Made by a program: the position numbers and the translations under genes. The notes below the pieces were generated by a model that saw only the letters and a list, made by a program, of their open reading frames with translations, ran no database searches and was not told the origin of the DNA. Positions 62,191-64,000 of a DNA stretch of 64,000 bases are shown here, one piece after another; position 1 is the first letter of the stretch; every line of letters begins with the position of its first letter. Source of the stretch: Panonychus citri (lineage: Eukaryota; Arthropoda; Arachnida; Trombidiformes; Tetranychidae); the NCBI RefSeq assembly GCF_014898815.1, contig NW_026515542.1, positions 434,001-498,000 of the forward strand, read 5' to 3'.

Positions 62191-64000
62191 CTCATTTATT
62201 TTTATTTATTGCTAATCGGTTTAATTATGTCCGTACCTAACAGTGCAAATGTACACTCTTATACTAATAGTTTATTTCGGAGGGTTTTACTCAACTACTG
62301 ATTACTCATTTTCAAAGCAAAAATTTCATAAATTAAAATCGTAAATCGTTAATTCATTCGGGTAACCATCATGAATTGAATATACACAAACTCAAAGATC
62401 ATGTAACTGTCTCCATATGATACCATTTAGATACATAAGATGATTAATGTTGATGGAAATTAAGTGTAAAGTTAATGGAGATTAAATTGTTGACTATTTA
62501 CTTTTACCTTGTATTCAAATTGTTTACTCAGAATCTCCATGAAAATATCTACATCAACTATCTCAACAATCATGTTATATTTAAAATCCTCACTTTGTGT
62601 AATTATCTTTTACAATTGAAAGTCATTTAATCACAATTTAGATATTAGGTAAACAAACAATTGGTAAATTGTATACGAATCAACTTTGAAAGTACATAAA
62701 CATTAATTCCTGAGGGTTTATTATCAATGATTTCATTTGTCTCTTTGTTTTTTTTCAATCTGAATCAGTCATCATATGTTAACCTTTATATAATTTATAA
62801 GCTTTCATCGTGAAATATTATACTGATAATATTGAGGGTGGCAAGTTGGTTATCTAGGTGACTTTTCCCACTCCCTTGCCGGAGGCTATTAGCTTCATGA
62901 TGATAATAGAATTGCTTTTCCTGATCTTACCTTCAATCTTACAATGAACTTTTCTCTTCTCTTTTTTTCCTTTCCGATTTTAGAATGACAGTTTGGAAAC
63001 ATTTTCTTTCTAGCTGCTTATCGTTGTTGAGATTGGAATTTTTTTTTCTTTTCCATTCCCTCTTTTCGCTCAAAGCTTTGATTACCTTGAGGGCAATTTG
63101 AATAAGTTTAAAGATGATGACGATAAACATGACGGCGAATGAACCTTTTATCATCTCAATAAGCTAAGTAATGGATTGAAAGGTTCAAAGAACGATGGAA
63201 ACGAATCAACAGAACTTTTTTATTGTTCGAATAGAATCAGAATGAGAAGAAAGAAAAGAAGAAAGGGAAATTTTCCAGTCTCTTTTGGTCTCTTTTGACA
63301 CCCAAATTGTGAGAAAATTGAGTAAACATGATAACATCAATCATATGGTGGAAGATAAATGAACATAAATTCAGGAGAGAAAAAAATATAATAACATTTA
63401 TCGGATGAAATTCTGGTGATAAAACACAGATAAAAATCAGTTGAATTGATTGTTGATCATCTTCCCATGAAAGTGACATCAAATTCAATATTTGATTCAT
63501 CATCGATTTCATTAGTTCAATATAATCACCATGATATTTACTTAACATTATTTTTATATTGGTTGAAAAACTAATCTATTGATAAACATTGGATTTGATT
63601 TAATTGTTTTCTCGCTGATAATTTAATTGTAACAATCAACTCAATGATAAAAATAATTGATTCTAATCTCAATTGTTATGAGCCCTGAATATCTTGATGA
63701 GAAATAATCATTTATCATATTATATCTACCTCGAAAAACGATAACAATCCAATGACCATCTCTATGAACTGAATTGATGGCGATACAGTTAATTGATTGA
63801 TTCATCTAACGAAATAATAATAATCATCATTATTATCATCCACATGATAGTATTCATATTGTAACATGTTGTAAATGATTTTTCCCTTACTCATGGTGAA
63901 CATTAATTCTGGCTTAGAGTTTAGATGAAACAATCAATTAATCAAATCGTAAATTAATCAATTAACTAATGTATCAAATGTATTAACTTGCTACTTTAAT
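62191..64000. other. Non-coding AT-rich sequence
   Basis: No coding exon recognised; the sequence returns to the ATGATGA/TTAATTG style. Frames at 62939-63154 and 63237-63548 look like translated low-complexity DNA. Confidence 0.5.

Noticed and set aside
1..64000. tRNA, rRNA or CRISPR loci
   Set aside because: No A-box/B-box pair with a cloverleaf, no rRNA-like sequence, and no regularly spaced direct repeats with unique spacers were seen. The palindromes in the LTR element are irregularly spaced and lie inside coding sequence.

Overview
This is eukaryotic nuclear DNA: it is AT-rich, its genes have introns with GT/AG borders, and most of it is non-coding sequence full of (GA)n, (TGA)n and (CTT)n tracts. 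A group III secreted phospholipase A2, an EB/EGF-like cysteine-rich secreted protein, short introns and a TTAATTG-rich intergenic vocabulary suggest an arthropod. My best guess is an acariform (spider-mite-like) mite; this is inference from sequence style and gene content, not a database match.

Layout. 1-10.6 kb: no recognisable gene. 10.6-11.9 kb: three-exon group III secreted PLA2 gene (+). 13.1-14.7 kb: an unrecognised two-exon gene (-) coding for about 104 residues; its single intron holds two inverted-repeat (MITE-like) elements, and a 435-bp hAT-type MITE with an 8-bp target duplication lies just past its stop codon. 18.0-18.9 kb: first coding exon of an EB/EGF-like secreted protein (+); I cannot find its later exons. 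19-38.2 kb: non-coding, perhaps intron of that gene. 38.3-47.4 kb: a complete Ty3/gypsy-class LTR retrotransposon on the minus strand, with 491-bp LTRs differing at one position and a 4-bp target duplication. 47.5-48.4 kb: a recent tandem duplication. 48.4-60.4 kb: non-coding, low complexity. 60.4-62.2 kb: a compact block of different composition with several short, frame-broken coding stretches on both strands, including one resembling half of a TATA-binding-protein fold and one with a membrane segment. 62.2-64 kb: non-coding.

The main discovery is the LTR retrotransposon. Gag, protease, reverse transcriptase, RNase H and integrase follow in normal order but are broken by frameshifts. After integrase, where an envelope gene might sit, there is a long third coding region. 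It encodes a RING/TRAF-like cysteine-rich zinc domain followed by a DEDDh 3'-5' exonuclease of the REXO/ISG20 type with all five catalytic acidic/histidine residues. The whole element, LTRs, untranslated parts and coding parts alike, is also dotted with about 17-20 copies of a palindrome, consensus AAAGTCANTGACTTT, which I did not find elsewhere in the window. A transposon carrying its own RNA-exonuclease-like protein and a dispersed palindrome in its own genome is the most likely undescribed system here.

Caution: many frame breaks in the element and in the 60-62 kb block fall on or near homopolymers, so some may be consensus errors of a long-read assembly rather than true mutations.
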